This document shows positions 37,546 to 47,100 of a stretch of DNA of 47,100 nt, piece by piece (the stretch's first letter is position 1; every line of letters begins with the position of its first letter). The stretch comes from Pseudomonadales bacterium. GTDB lineage: Bacteria; Pseudomonadota; Gammaproteobacteria; Pseudomonadales; JAHRWD01. The notes under the pieces are model-generated. The model was not told the origin of the DNA and ran no database searches. It worked only from the letters and a program-made list of their open reading frames with translations. The stretch spans positions 1 to 47,100 of the forward strand of contig JAHRWD010000038.1 of the NCBI GenBank assembly GCA_019090315.1, in the 5' to 3' direction. A program made the position numbers and the translations under genes.

Positions 37546-39249
37546 ATGGATATTCAACGATTAGTTTTGCTGGGAGCCCTCGGCATCAGCGCCTATATGC
37601 TCATTCTTGCCTGGAATGAAGATTACAATCAGCCCGCACTGCCTACCGAACAGGTAGCAGCACATCAGGGTTCCGGAGCCGCTCCGTCAATTCCCAGTAC
37701 TGAATTTAACGGTAGTTCCTCTATACCAAACAGTGGCGAGGGCGATATTCCGGCGGTTGTTCCAGCGGCTGACAAGCCAGCTGTTATCGGATCGATGGAC
37801 TCCCCCTCTTCAACCCAACATATTCAGGTACATAGTGATTCACTAAATGTCACCGTCGATCTGAAGGGCGGGGATATTACACACGTATCTCTACCCAAAC
37901 ACGCCGTACATATTGAAACACCGGATATCCCGTTAACTCTTCTGGAAAATAACGCGAGCCGGGTTTACATTGCGCAAAGCGGTTTAATCGGGCCAAATGG
38001 GCCGGATTCAAGCCCCGATGGTCGGCCTCTTTATAGCACTGACTTCACCGAATACTCTCTCGACGAGGGTGACAACCAGCTATCGGTAAAACTCAAATAT
38101 ACCGATAGCACCGGCGTACAGTTCATCAAAGAGTTTGTTTTTACCAGGGACAGCTACCTGATAGATGTCCGATACCATATCAACAACCTCAGTACCGCCC
38201 CCTGGTTGGGAAATTTCTTCGCTCAAATTAAACGCGATGACAGTGACGATCCCGGTGCTGGGGCCAGTTTCGGTGCACAGGCTTACCTGGGTACCGCTCT
38301 TTATACGCCGGAAACACCCTATACCAAGCTTGATTTTGATGATATTGCGGAACAATCATTTAAACAGGATATAGAGGGCGGCTGGATCTCTATGATCCAG
38401 CATTACTTCGTCAGTGCCTGGATACCCTCCGCGGACAGCTCCCACTCATACCAGACCCGCAAGGTTTCCAATAGCAATCAATACATTATTGGTTTTACTG
38501 ATCCTGCTTTAACTATCCAGCCTGGTGATACCGCTTCTATCGGTGCGGAATTCTATGTCGGACCAAAAATTCAGGGTGTACTTGAAGAGATATCCCCCGG
38601 TCTGGAGCTTACTGTCGACTATGGCTGGTTATGGTTTATTGCCCAGCCCCTTTTCTGGTTATTGACCTTTATCCAGGGGATCGTCAGTAACTGGGGTGTT
38701 TCTATCATCTTGCTAACCGTATGCGTTAAAGCCGCATTCTTTAAGCTATCCGCTACTAGTTATCGTTCGATGGCGAAAATGCGAATGCTTACCCCGAAAA
38801 TGCAGGACATAAGGGAGCGCCACTCGGACGATCGCCAAAAAATGTCCCAGCTGACCATGCAGCTATACAAGGATGAAAAAGTAAATCCCCTTGGAGGTTG
38901 TTTGCCCATACTGGTGCAGATGCCGGTATTTATCTCTCTTTACTGGACGCTAAACGAGGCAGTTGAGCTCAGACATGCCGGCTTTCTTTGGTTAAATGAT
39001 CTCTCCGCTATGGATCCCTATTTTATCTTGCCGATCGTTATGGGGGTTACGATGTTCATTCAGCAACAGCTGAATCCAACACCTCCCGATCCTATTCAGG
39101 CCAAGATGATGAAGGCGATGCCGATTATATTTACCTTCTTCTTTATGTGGTTCCCATCCGGTTTAGTATTGTACTGGTTGATGAACAACCTGCTTTCGAT
39201 CGCGCAACAATGGGTCATCACCCGAAAAATCGAAGCGGAAGGCAGCTAA
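37546..39249 (+). CDS. yidC: Membrane protein insertase YidC
   Basis: Inserts and folds inner-membrane proteins, alone or with SecYEG; F0 subunit c is a classic substrate. 567 residues: an N-terminal membrane anchor (about 5-22), a Ser/Pro-rich linker, the large periplasmic beta domain (about 90-345), and the conserved five-helix core (about 360-560). In the core, MAKMRMLTPKMQDIRERHSD marks the cytoplasmic hairpin and FPSGLVLYWLMNN a late helix. The groove position that is arginine in E. coli is a lysine here (TVCVKAAFF), keeping the charge. Confidence 0.96.
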   Translation: MDIQRLVLLGALGISAYMLILAWNEDYNQPALPTEQVAAHQGSGAAPSIPSTEFNGSSSIPNSGEGDIPAVVPAADKPAVIGSMDSPSSTQHIQVHSDSLNVTVDLKGGDITHVSLPKHAVHIETPDIPLTLLENNASRVYIAQSGLIGPNGPDSSPDGRPLYSTDFTEYSLDEGDNQLSVKLKYTDSTGVQFIKEFVFTRDSYLIDVRYHINNLSTAPWLGNFFAQIKRDDSDDPGAGASFGAQAYLGTALYTPETPYTKLDFDDIAEQSFKQDIEGGWISMIQHYFVSAWIPSADSSHSYQTRKVSNSNQYIIGFTDPALTIQPGDTASIGAEFYVGPKIQGVLEEISPGLELTVDYGWLWFIAQPLFWLLTFIQGIVSNWGVSIILLTVCVKAAFFKLSATSYRSMAKMRMLTPKMQDIRERHSDDRQKMSQLTMQLYKDEKVNPLGGCLPILVQMPVFISLYWTLNEAVELRHAGFLWLNDLSAMDPYFILPIVMGVTMFIQQQLNPTPPDPIQAKMMKAMPIIFTFFFMWFPSGLVLYWLMNNLLSIAQQWVITRKIEAEGS

Positions 39250-39274
39250 AAAATTGTGCAATTGAACTTCTCTG

Positions 39275-39308
39275 CGATGCCTGATTTTTTCTAACAAACC
39301 AGGCATCG
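39275..39308 (+). terminator. Possible terminator hairpin after yidC
   Basis: CGATGCCTG (39275-39283) pairs perfectly with CAGGCATCG (39300-39308) across a 16-base loop. It begins 26 bases after the yidC stop. No T run follows the stem, so it is either a factor-dependent end point or an RNA-stabilising hairpin. Confidence 0.45.
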
Positions 39309-39429
39309 GGAGTTGGCTTCGCACAAACTAAGCGGTTCGCTAGTGTTTATTTTTTGGAAGCCGCACTCTAGCTAACAGAGCGGGTAGCTGAACACTCGCA
39401 TAAGCATCCATACCGACTTAGAGGCTCCT

Positions 39430-40800
39430 GTGGAACCCCAACACAACACTGACACCATCGTAGCTATCGCTACCCCGCCGGGTCGGGGTGGTATAGGTGT
39501 TATCCGGGTTTCCGGCCCCTCTAGTATCCATATCGCAAACAAAATTCTTGGCACTATTCCTGAGCCAAGAAGAGCTTACTATGGTCCTTTTTCCGATACC
39601 GGCGGTAATGTGCTGGATGAAGGAATCGCTCTGCTGTTCAAGCAACCGAACTCCTTCACCGGCGAAGATGTTCTAGAACTACAGGGTCACGGTGGCCCGG
39701 TCGTACTGGATATGATCATTCAACAACTGGTCGGCTTAGGTTGTCGTATGGCACGGCCTGGAGAGTTCTCTGAACGGGCTTTCCTGAACAACAAAATAGA
39801 TCTTACTCAGGCAGAAGCGATAGCCGACCTGATCGACTGTAGCACCCAACAGGCTGCACGTAGCGCATTGAACTCTCTTCAGGGTACGTTTTCCGCTCTT
39901 ATCGATGAACTGATCGAACAACTGATAGACCTTCGCTGCTACCTTGAAGCATCCATCGATTTCCCCGACGAAGAGTTGGATCTACTAGCTGAGGATAAGA
40001 TCAGCCCCAGGATTAGAGCGATACAACAACAACTTGATTCGACCCTTGAGCAAACCAAACAGGGGGCATTGCTCAAAGAGGGGATCCAGGTTGTGATAAT
40101 CGGTAAACCCAATGCGGGTAAATCCAGTTTACTCAACTGCCTGGCGGGTAGCTCCAGAGCCATCGTCACAGATATCGAGGGTACTACTCGGGATATACTG
40201 GAAGAGCAGATCAATATAGATGGCTTGCCTATCAACTTTATTGATACCGCAGGTTTGAGGGACCCAAAGGATCCTGTCGAAGCAGAGGGTATACGACGCG
40301 CAATGGAGCGTCTGGAGGTTGCTGACTGCGTTTTACTGTTAGAGGACGCAACCGCACAACAGCAGGCAGAAATTGATGAAAAATACGCTTCCAGGCTACC
40401 GGCAGCTATACCGATTATTCGACTGGTAAATAAGGTCGATCTGACCGGCGCCATACCTGGATTGCTACCGACCAGTGCTGATCAATCCTACCCAACATTG
40501 CAAATATCGGCAAAGGACAAGCTTGGTATCGATTCACTTAAAAAGTACCTGAAGGAGATAGTGGGTTATAACAGCACGTCAGAAAGCACCTTTACTGCAC
40601 GAAGACGGCACCTTGAATCTTTGGTTGAGGCCAAATCAATACTGGATGACGCTCTGAACCAGTGGCTTGGTTCAAATGCGGAAGAGTTACTGGCAGAAGA
40701 TATGCGAGCGGCTCAAAAAAGCCTGGAAACCATAACCGGACGCTTTAGTAATGAAGATCTACTGGATGTTGTTTTTTCCGGGTTTTGCATCGGTAAATAA
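39430..40800 (+). CDS. mnmE: tRNA modification GTPase MnmE
   Basis: With MnmG, adds the (carboxymethyl)aminomethyl group to wobble U34 of certain tRNAs. 456 residues: N-terminal tetrahydrofolate-binding domain (to about 120), helical domain, and an inserted G domain. G1 is GKPNAGKSS at 225-233, G2 region DIEGTTRD, G3 DTAGLRD, G4 NKVD. The C-terminal FCIGK carries the essential cysteine. GTG start at 39430. It precedes its partner mnmG but is separated from it by a 316-base origin-like region. Confidence 0.96.
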   Translation: MEPQHNTDTIVAIATPPGRGGIGVIRVSGPSSIHIANKILGTIPEPRRAYYGPFSDTGGNVLDEGIALLFKQPNSFTGEDVLELQGHGGPVVLDMIIQQLVGLGCRMARPGEFSERAFLNNKIDLTQAEAIADLIDCSTQQAARSALNSLQGTFSALIDELIEQLIDLRCYLEASIDFPDEELDLLAEDKISPRIRAIQQQLDSTLEQTKQGALLKEGIQVVIIGKPNAGKSSLLNCLAGSSRAIVTDIEGTTRDILEEQINIDGLPINFIDTAGLRDPKDPVEAEGIRRAMERLEVADCVLLLEDATAQQQAEIDEKYASRLPAAIPIIRLVNKVDLTGAIPGLLPTSADQSYPTLQISAKDKLGIDSLKKYLKEIVGYNSTSESTFTARRRHLESLVEAKSILDDALNQWLGSNAEELLAEDMRAAQKSLETITGRFSNEDLLDVVFSGFCIGK

Positions 40801-40990
40801 CCCCTTGGTAGATCCTGTATAACGCCTGAAATAAACAGGGATAAAAACTGCCAAAATGTGGAGAACTATTTGCCAAGCCTGAAATGGGCTACTTACTCAC
40901 AATTCATGCAACTCTTTCCACTGGATAAAAACAGGTAAACAACAACATAAAATATACAGCAACTTATTGTTTATTATATTAAAAATGAGC

Positions 40991-40999
40991 TTATCCACA
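40991..40999 (+). promoter_or_regulatory. DnaA box (TTATCCACA)
   Basis: Perfect consensus DnaA box eleven bases before a run of TAA triplets and ten bases before the left arm of the 13-base inverted repeat. Confidence 0.8.
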
Positions 41000-41008
41000 G
41001 AAAACTAG

Positions 41009-41067
41009 CTTACTAATAATAATAAACATAATCTTTATTAAATAAATTTAATTCTATTATTAGTAAG
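41009..41067. repeat. Perfect 13-base inverted repeat in the AT-rich tract
   Basis: CTTACTAATAATA (41009-41021) is the exact reverse complement of TATTATTAGTAAG (41055-41067), with a 33-base A/T-rich spacer. A further small palindrome AAGTACTT overlaps its right end (41065-41072). Confidence 0.85.
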
Positions 41068-41116
41068 TACTTAATAACTACTTTTAATTCACAAAGGCCA
41101 AATAACTAGCCCATCT

Positions 41117-43006
41117 ATGACGTCAAACAACCAATACAAAGTGATCGTAATAGGCGGAGGTCATGCAGGCACAGAAGCTGCTTTGGCTTCCGCAAGGATG
41201 GGTGTATCTACACTGCTACTAACTCAAAACATCGAAACCGTTGGTCAGATGTCCTGTAACCCGGCTATCGGTGGTATTGGCAAAAGTCATCTGGTAAAAG
41301 AGATTGATGCTATGGGTGGTGCCATGGCAACCGCCACCGACCTGGCCGGTATTCAGTTTCGAGTACTAAATGCCCGTAAAGGCCCGGCGGTGCGGGCAAC
41401 CCGGGCACAGGCGGACCGAGCCCTGTACAGAGCCGCCATTCGTTATCAGGTAGAAAACCAGTTAAAGCTGTCATTTTTTCAACAGTCTGCGGATGATCTT
41501 ATCGTGGAAAATGGCCGGGTAATTGGTGTGATTACCAATACCGGTTTAAAATTTATGGCCGAAGCGGTGGTATTAACCACCGGCACATTTCTTGGTGGCG
41601 TGATTCACGTTGGGCTAGAAAACTACTCCGGCGGCCGAATGGGTGATCCGGCCTCCAACAACTTATCTGTTCGACTCAGGGAGTTATCCCTCAACGTCGG
41701 GCGTTTAAAAACCGGTACACCGCCGCGAATCGATGGCCGCACCGTAGATTTTTCGGTAATGGAGCCGCAGCCGGGGGATCAACCCCTGCCGGTGATGTCC
41801 TACATTGGAAACGTTGATCAACATCCGCAGCAGGTGAATTGCTACATCACCCATACCAACGAACAAACCCACGATATTATTCGGGCAGGTCTGGATCGGT
41901 CGCCTATGTACACCGGTGTAATCGAAGGTACAGGACCGCGCTATTGCCCATCGATAGAGGATAAGATCAATCGCTTTGCCGATAAAAACTCCCATCAGAT
42001 TTTTGTTGAGCCGGAAGGATTAACCACCCATGAACTCTATCCAAACGGTATCTCGACCAGCTTGCCTTATGATGTCCAGCTGCAACTGGTTCAGTCGATC
42101 AAGGGTATGGAGAATGTACATATCACCCGCCCGGGCTACGCCATTGAATACGATTATTTTGACCCACGGGGCCTGAAATTTAGCCTGGAAACCAAAGATC
42201 TACCGGGCCTCTACTTCGCTGGCCAGATCAACGGCACCACCGGATACGAAGAAGCGGCTGCTCAGGGGTTGTTGGCGGGCATCAACGCAGGATTGCAGGT
42301 ACAGGAAAAAGAAGCATGGAATCCCGCCCGAGATGAAGCCTATATTGGCGTATTGGTGGACGATATTACGACCAATGGCGCGTTCGAACCCTATCGCATG
42401 TTCACCAGTCGCGCAGAGTATCGGTTGCTGTTACGGGAAGATAACGCAGATCTTCGACTTACCGAACAGGCACGTGAATTTGGTCTGATTGACGATAACC
42501 GCTGGAAAACATTCTGTGAAAAGCAGGAGGGGATTACCGAGGAGTTCAAACGGCTCGATAAAACCTGGGTTCAATCTGGTACAGAGCAAGCAACAAAAAT
42601 AGGGGAGGTCGTAGGCAAAGAGCTCAGTAGGGAATATAACCTGACTGAACTGCTACGCAGACCCGAGTTGACCTATCAGCAATTAATGGATTTGATCGAC
42701 CTGCCCGCAGCACAACCACAGGTCGCCGAACAGGTTGAGGTGCAGATAAAATACAAGGGTTATATTGAGCGCCAGCAGCTTGAGGTGCAGCGACTCAAGG
42801 CAAACGAGCGCGTACTCTTACCGCTTGAGATGGATTACAGCCAATTGAGCGGTTTATCCAACGAAGTAAAACAAAAACTAACCGATGTACGCCCCGCAAC
42901 ACTCGGGCAGGCGGCGCGAATACCTGGCATAACCCCCGCCGCAATATCGCTATTGCTGATACACCTGAAGAAAAAATCCCTGATTCGAAAACAACCCCTC
43001 GATTGA
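41117..43006 (+). CDS. mnmG: tRNA uridine-5-carboxymethylaminomethyl synthesis enzyme MnmG
   Basis: FAD-dependent partner of MnmE in wobble-uridine modification. 629 residues. The FAD-binding motif is [21 protein letters not shown] near residues 9-29. The signature stretches [19 protein letters not shown] and [13 protein letters not shown] follow, and [17 protein letters not shown] lies near residue 375. The C-terminal helical domain that contacts MnmE is complete ([18 protein letters not shown]). No clear Shine-Dalgarno sequence precedes the ATG. rsmG follows after 26 bases. Confidence 0.96.
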   Translation: MTSNNQYKVIVIGGGHAGTEAALASARMGVSTLLLTQNIETVGQMSCNPAIGGIGKSHLVKEIDAMGGAMATATDLAGIQFRVLNARKGPAVRATRAQADRALYRAAIRYQVENQLKLSFFQQSADDLIVENGRVIGVITNTGLKFMAEAVVLTTGTFLGGVIHVGLENYSGGRMGDPASNNLSVRLRELSLNVGRLKTGTPPRIDGRTVDFSVMEPQPGDQPLPVMSYIGNVDQHPQQVNCYITHTNEQTHDIIRAGLDRSPMYTGVIEGTGPRYCPSIEDKINRFADKNSHQIFVEPEGLTTHELYPNGISTSLPYDVQLQLVQSIKGMENVHITRPGYAIEYDYFDPRGLKFSLETKDLPGLYFAGQINGTTGYEEAAAQGLLAGINAGLQVQEKEAWNPARDEAYIGVLVDDITTNGAFEPYRMFTSRAEYRLLLREDNADLRLTEQAREFGLIDDNRWKTFCEKQEGITEEFKRLDKTWVQSGTEQATKIGEVVGKELSREYNLTELLRRPELTYQQLMDLIDLPAAQPQVAEQVEVQIKYKGYIERQQLEVQRLKANERVLLPLEMDYSQLSGLSNEVKQKLTDVRPATLGQAARIPGITPAAISLLLIHLKKKSLIRKQPLD

Positions 43007-43032
43007 TCCAACGCTGATTATTTAACACCCCT

Positions 43033-43713
43033 ATGGCAAACCAACGAAAACCGTCGCAACTATCACCAGAACGATTAGCCGAGTTAACCCTGACCCTTAG
43101 CAGGGGCAGCGAAAAGCTCGGATTGAGTTTGTCAGAACAGCAGATAAACCAGTTGATCGCTTACATGCTGATTTTAAGGCGATGGAATCATGTATATAAT
43201 CTTACCGCTGTTGATCAGCCCGAAAAAATGGTGGTGTACCACCTGCTCGATAGCCTGAGTATCGTTCCTCATCTACAGGGAGAAAGTATTATCGATGTGG
43301 GTACTGGCGGTGGCGTGCCGGGAATACCCCTGTCAATTGTCTATCCGGAAAAACAGTTCACTCTGCTGGATAGCGTGAATAAAAAAACCCGTTTTTTGCT
43401 AGTAGCCGTTGCTGAACTCGGCTTGAAAAACGTTACGGTAGTGAATGCCCGGGTCGAAAATTGTGTCGATCAATGTTTTGATACGGTAGTAACCAGAGCA
43501 TTTTCCAGTATTGAATTGATGCTTCAGCTAACAGGGCATTTAACCCGGGTATCGGGATTGTTCATGGCGATGAAGGGTAAACCCCTCGGTGATGACGAAC
43601 ACAAACTACCTGATGGTTTTGTCTGGCTCGATGAACAGGTGTTGCAAGTACCGGGTCTTGATGCGAAACGGCATCTGTACAGAATAAAAAAACAGGAAAT
43701 TCGAATTGACTAA
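43033..43713 (+). CDS. rsmG: 16S rRNA (guanine-527-N7)-methyltransferase
   Basis: Makes m7G527 in 16S rRNA. 226 residues. The SAM-binding motif is IIDVGTGGGVPGIPLSI near residue 89, with NLTAVDQPEKMVVYHLLDSL upstream and VTRAFSS downstream, as in GidB proteins. Usual mnmG-rsmG-parA order. Its last codons overlap the parA start by eight bases. Confidence 0.95.
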   Translation: MANQRKPSQLSPERLAELTLTLSRGSEKLGLSLSEQQINQLIAYMLILRRWNHVYNLTAVDQPEKMVVYHLLDSLSIVPHLQGESIIDVGTGGGVPGIPLSIVYPEKQFTLLDSVNKKTRFLLVAVAELGLKNVTVVNARVENCVDQCFDTVVTRAFSSIELMLQLTGHLTRVSGLFMAMKGKPLGDDEHKLPDGFVWLDEQVLQVPGLDAKRHLYRIKKQEIRID

Positions 43714-44500
43714 AGTGATCGCAATAACAAACCAGAAGGGTGGTGTGGGAAAAACCACCACAAGCGTTAGTTTGTCTGCGGCATTGGCGTTTTTAGGGCA
43801 GCGCATTTTACTGATCGATCTCGACCCTCAGGGAAACGCCACGATGGGAAGTGGTGTCGATAAAAACACCTTAACCGATTCGGTTTGTGAGCTGCTGCTG
43901 AATCGCGCATCCTACCGTGCGGTGATACAAAATTGTCCCGAAGCGGGATACGATCTGTTGCCATCCAATAGCTCGCTGACCGAAGCGGAAGTGGGTCTGG
44001 TTGGCGAAAATCAGAGTGAAATACGGTTAAAAAACGCGCTAGCAGCGGAAAAATCGAACTACGATTACATTATTATCGACTGCGCGCCTTCACTGAACAT
44101 GTTAACCATCAATGCACTGGCAGCAGCGGATACCGTACTTATCCCGATGCAGTGTGAATATTATGCGCTGGAGGGTTTATCCGCGTTGATCAGCACCATT
44201 GAGGGAATCAAGACAAACCTCAACCCGGCCCTGACGATCGAGGGAATTTTGCGCACCATGTATGATCCACGCAATAGTTTAACCAAAGAGGTTTCGGCCC
44301 AGTTAAATTTACACTTTCCAGGGCAGGTGTATAACACGGTTATCCCACGAAATATTCGATTGGCGGAAGCTCCAAGCCATGGCTTACCGATCATCTATTA
44401 CGATAAAAAATCCCGTGGAGCACTTGCTTACCTGACCCTCGCTGCCGAGCTGATGAGAAAAAATGAAACCCCCAGCTCACCCAAAACAGGAACCCCATGA
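43706..44500 (+). CDS. parA: Chromosome partitioning ATPase ParA (Soj)
   Basis: MinD/ParA-type ATPase that moves ParB-parS complexes to segregate origins. 264 residues. Deviant Walker A is KGGVGKTTTS at 11-20, the acidic LLIDLDPQGNAT motif follows, and IIDCAPSL is the Walker B region. TTG start at 43706 overlapping the rsmG stop, with AGGAA about eight bases upstream. The stop overlaps parB (ATGA). Confidence 0.95.
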   Translation: MTKVIAITNQKGGVGKTTTSVSLSAALAFLGQRILLIDLDPQGNATMGSGVDKNTLTDSVCELLLNRASYRAVIQNCPEAGYDLLPSNSSLTEAEVGLVGENQSEIRLKNALAAEKSNYDYIIIDCAPSLNMLTINALAAADTVLIPMQCEYYALEGLSALISTIEGIKTNLNPALTIEGILRTMYDPRNSLTKEVSAQLNLHFPGQVYNTVIPRNIRLAEAPSHGLPIIYYDKKSRGALAYLTLAAELMRKNETPSSPKTGTP

Positions 44501-45381
44501 GTAAAAAAACAAAAAAACCGAGTTTGGGTCGTGGCCTCGATGCATTGCTGAGCACCCCTACACCGGCGCAGCTTGAAACGCGTATAGATGAAAATGATGG
44601 CGAATTGCGTCATCTTCCTATTGAGTTTATGCAACGCGGGAAATATCAGCCCCGCAAGGATATGAATGCTGAGGCGCTAGAAGAGCTAGCGGAATCAATC
44701 AAGGTCCAGGGGTTAATGCAGCCAATTATCGTGCGTGCTGTAGGTAGCGATCGTTATGAGATCATTGCCGGCGAGCGACGATGGCGCGCTTGCCAATTGG
44801 CCGGCATGGAAACCATGCCGGTGCTGATCCGAGAGATATCTGATCAGTCCGCCATAGCGATGGCATTGATCGAAAATATCCAGCGGGAAGATCTTAACCC
44901 GATGGAGGAGGCCGTCGCATTAAGTCGGCTACAGGAAGAGTTTGAACTCACTCATCAGGAAGTGGCTCAGGCGGTCGGCAAATCCCGCACCACTGTAACC
45001 AACTTACTGCGCCTGATTACCCTTACTGATCGGGTTAAAACCATGCTGGAACATGGCGACCTTGAGATGGGCCATGCGCGGTCACTTATCAGCTTGCCAG
45101 AGCAGCAGCAGGTCGAAGCTGCAAATCAGATCGTTGACAAGGGGTTGTCGGTAAGACAGGCAGAAGCGCTGGTTCGCAAACTGATAGCAGCTCAGGAAAA
45201 CACTGATGATGCCTCTTCAAATATCGAAAACAACCCGGATATTGAAGCTCTGCAGGAAAAATTGTCCAACCAACTTGGTGCAAATGTTTTGTTGAAGTGC
45301 AATGCTCGAGGCAAGGGAAAGATGGTGATTAGCTACAACTCACTGGATGAGTTAGATGGCATCCTTGCGCATATCCAGTAG
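44497..45381 (+). CDS. parB: Chromosome partitioning protein ParB (Spo0J)
   Basis: CTP-dependent DNA clamp loaded at parS. 294 residues: a basic N-terminus with GRGLDALL that contacts ParA, the CTPase domain with GERRWRA at 92-98 and the IENIQREDLNPMEEA segment, a helix-turn-helix (LTHQEVAQAVGKSRTTVTNLLRL, about 150-172), and a C-terminal dimerisation domain. Its parS targets lie in recF at 32522 and 33170, about 11-12 kb to the left across the origin. Overlaps parA by four bases. Confidence 0.95.
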   Translation: MSKKTKKPSLGRGLDALLSTPTPAQLETRIDENDGELRHLPIEFMQRGKYQPRKDMNAEALEELAESIKVQGLMQPIIVRAVGSDRYEIIAGERRWRACQLAGMETMPVLIREISDQSAIAMALIENIQREDLNPMEEAVALSRLQEEFELTHQEVAQAVGKSRTTVTNLLRLITLTDRVKTMLEHGDLEMGHARSLISLPEQQQVEAANQIVDKGLSVRQAEALVRKLIAAQENTDDASSNIENNPDIEALQEKLSNQLGANVLLKCNARGKGKMVISYNSLDELDGILAHIQ

Positions 45382-45406
45382 CCAGAACAGCCCAATACTC
45401 GAAAAT

Positions 45407-45432
45407 CTTATAGCAGTTTGGCTGCTTATAAG
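45407..45432 (+). terminator. Possible terminator hairpin after parB
   Basis: CTTATAGCAG and CTGCTTATAAG (45407-45432) pair with one bulged base around a short TTTGG loop. No T run follows. It separates parB from the atp promoter that begins at 45433. Confidence 0.4.
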
Positions 45433-45461
45433 TTGATTGCATTGCCTTAAGCGAATATAAT
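45433..45461 (+). promoter_or_regulatory. atp operon promoter
   Basis: TTGATT (45433-45438) and a consensus TATAAT (45456-45461) are separated by 17 bases. The -10 box lies inside the palindrome GCGAAT-ATA-ATTCGC (45451-45465). The predicted start is about 45468, some 70 bases before atpI. Confidence 0.75.
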
Positions 45462-45535
45462 TCGCGCCGTTCATTCGATCGACGGGTGTTAAGTTACGCC
45501 CATGACGAATAGCGGTTTAGCGCCTTGGAGAACAT

Positions 45536-45940
45536 TTGTTGTTAACAAAGCGCGATCAGTCAAATAGAACGCTGGCAAAAAAAATATCGGTGCTCCAGTT
45601 GTGTGCCGTCGTATTTGTAACGATATTGATATTTTTTATAACTAACGTGGCTGCCGCGTTAGCGGTAGCAGTAGGTGGATTGGTTGGTTATCTATCTAGC
45701 GCGATATACCTACGGGTAGCGCTGAAACCGCTCGATAATATGAACCCGAATAAAGTAGTTTCAAGGTTTTATAAAGGCGGCGCACTCAAGTTTGTTACTT
45801 TGTTTGCGCTGTTCTTTGTGGCTCTGAAAATTACAAAAGAGATTTCGCAGGAGGATTATATGATCTTCCTGTTGGCTGGGTTAGTTGTCTCCCAGCTGGT
45901 ACACGCGATAGGCCCTGTATTGATTAAGCCGGGTAAGTAA
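45536..45940 (+). CDS. atpI: ATP synthase subunit I (AtpI)
   Basis: A small membrane protein (134 residues, four helices) at the head of the atp operon, thought to assist c-ring assembly. Helices lie at about residues 20-37, 40-60, 83-100 and 105-125. It starts at TTG 45536 (a second TTG follows at once); GGAG six bases upstream supports this. Sequence conservation of AtpI is low in general, so the call leans on topology and position before atpB. Confidence 0.85.
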   Translation: MLLTKRDQSNRTLAKKISVLQLCAVVFVTILIFFITNVAAALAVAVGGLVGYLSSAIYLRVALKPLDNMNPNKVVSRFYKGGALKFVTLFALFFVALKITKEISQEDYMIFLLAGLVVSQLVHAIGPVLIKPGK

Positions 45941-46825
<885 letters not shown>

Positions 46826-46851
46826 CCGATAAATTTAATTACATTTTATAA

Positions 46852-47100
<249 letters not shown>

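Larger units (their letters stand above)
40801..41116. other. AT-rich, DnaA-box-bearing region between mnmE and mnmG (second origin candidate)
   Basis: 316 bases without a gene. It contains a perfect DnaA box (40991-40999), near matches TGTGGAGAA (40857-40865) and TTACTCACA (40893-40901), and a very AT-rich tract (about 40920-41095) with TAA repeats and a 13-base inverted repeat. In E. coli and Vibrio, oriC lies just upstream of mnmG (gidA), and in Pseudomonas both this region and the dnaA-rpmH gap have been linked to origin activity. It must also hold the mnmG promoter. Confidence 0.55.

Noticed and set aside
39939..40454. 171-codon open frame antisense to mnmE
   Set aside because: Shadow of a conserved gene with clear GTPase motifs in the sense frame; composition is Ser/Ile-rich with no known domain.
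40801..41116. E. coli-like oriC with dense GATC sites
   Set aside because: Only one GATC is seen in this region and few in the dnaA-rpmH gap, so a SeqA/Dam-type origin is not supported.
42470..42485. CACGTG core in mnmG as a third parS
   Set aside because: The flanks do not match the parS consensus; only the six-base core is shared.

Overview
The window is a chromosomal segment around the replication origin of a gammaproteobacterium. It carries the conserved block dnaA-dnaN-recF-gyrB, facing rpmH-rnpA-yidD-yidC-mnmE-mnmG-rsmG-parA-parB and the start of the atp operon. It also carries the def-fmt-rsmB-trkA block, glyQS, and dprA with a LysM gene, an order known from Pseudomonas and related marine gammaproteobacteria. 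Gene order and protein style suggest a Pseudomonas/Cellvibrionales-like lineage, but the genus cannot be named from sequence alone. I see no rRNA or tRNA gene, CRISPR array or prophage.

Layout. (1) 1-1374 is a small accessory patch: a REP-associated (IS200-like) transposase whose expected start codon reads ACG, and a BrnT/BrnA-type toxin-antitoxin pair with a palindromic operator over its promoter. (2) 1444-9722, mostly minus strand, is a complete aa3-type cytochrome c oxidase locus: coxB-coxA-36 aa peptide-ctaG-coxC, then surf1, a SCO-like gene, ctaB and the heme A synthase gene. A small DUF2909-type gene lies on the opposite strand. (3) 10038-18879, minus strand: a purE-tsaC-aroE-yheV cluster, a 1432-residue multi-PAS GGDEF-EAL protein, dprA and a LysM protein. 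(4) 19318-29766, plus strand: def-fmt-rsmB-trkA-trkH, a methyltransferase gene, glyQ-glyS and a plsC-like gene. (5) 29989-36347, minus strand: dnaA-dnaN-recF-gyrB, with two parS sites inside recF. (6) 36348-36740 is the dnaA-rpmH intergenic region, with DnaA boxes and the rpmH promoter. (7) 36741-47100, plus strand: rpmH-rnpA-yidD-yidC, mnmE, a second AT-rich DnaA-box region, mnmG-rsmG-parA-parB, and atpI-atpB-atpE. atpE is cut by the window end.

How it works together. Initiation (DnaA, DnaA boxes), the sliding clamp, gyrase and origin segregation (ParA, ParB, parS) sit within about 15 kb. The rpmH-yidC cluster links ribosome, RNase P and membrane-protein insertion, and YidC is needed for the F0 subunits encoded at the right end. 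The oxidase locus pairs structural subunits with heme A synthesis and copper insertion factors.

The most unusual signals are: (a) an oxidase subunit I in which all three classical K-pathway residues (Paracoccus S291, T351, K354) are replaced at gap-free equivalent positions, with the matching subunit II glutamate also absent; (b) two separate origin-like regions, one carrying a perfect 13-bp inverted repeat in very AT-rich DNA next to a consensus DnaA box; (c) two parS palindromes embedded in the recF reading frame; (d) a symmetrical operator and apparently leaderless promoter on the toxin-antitoxin pair.
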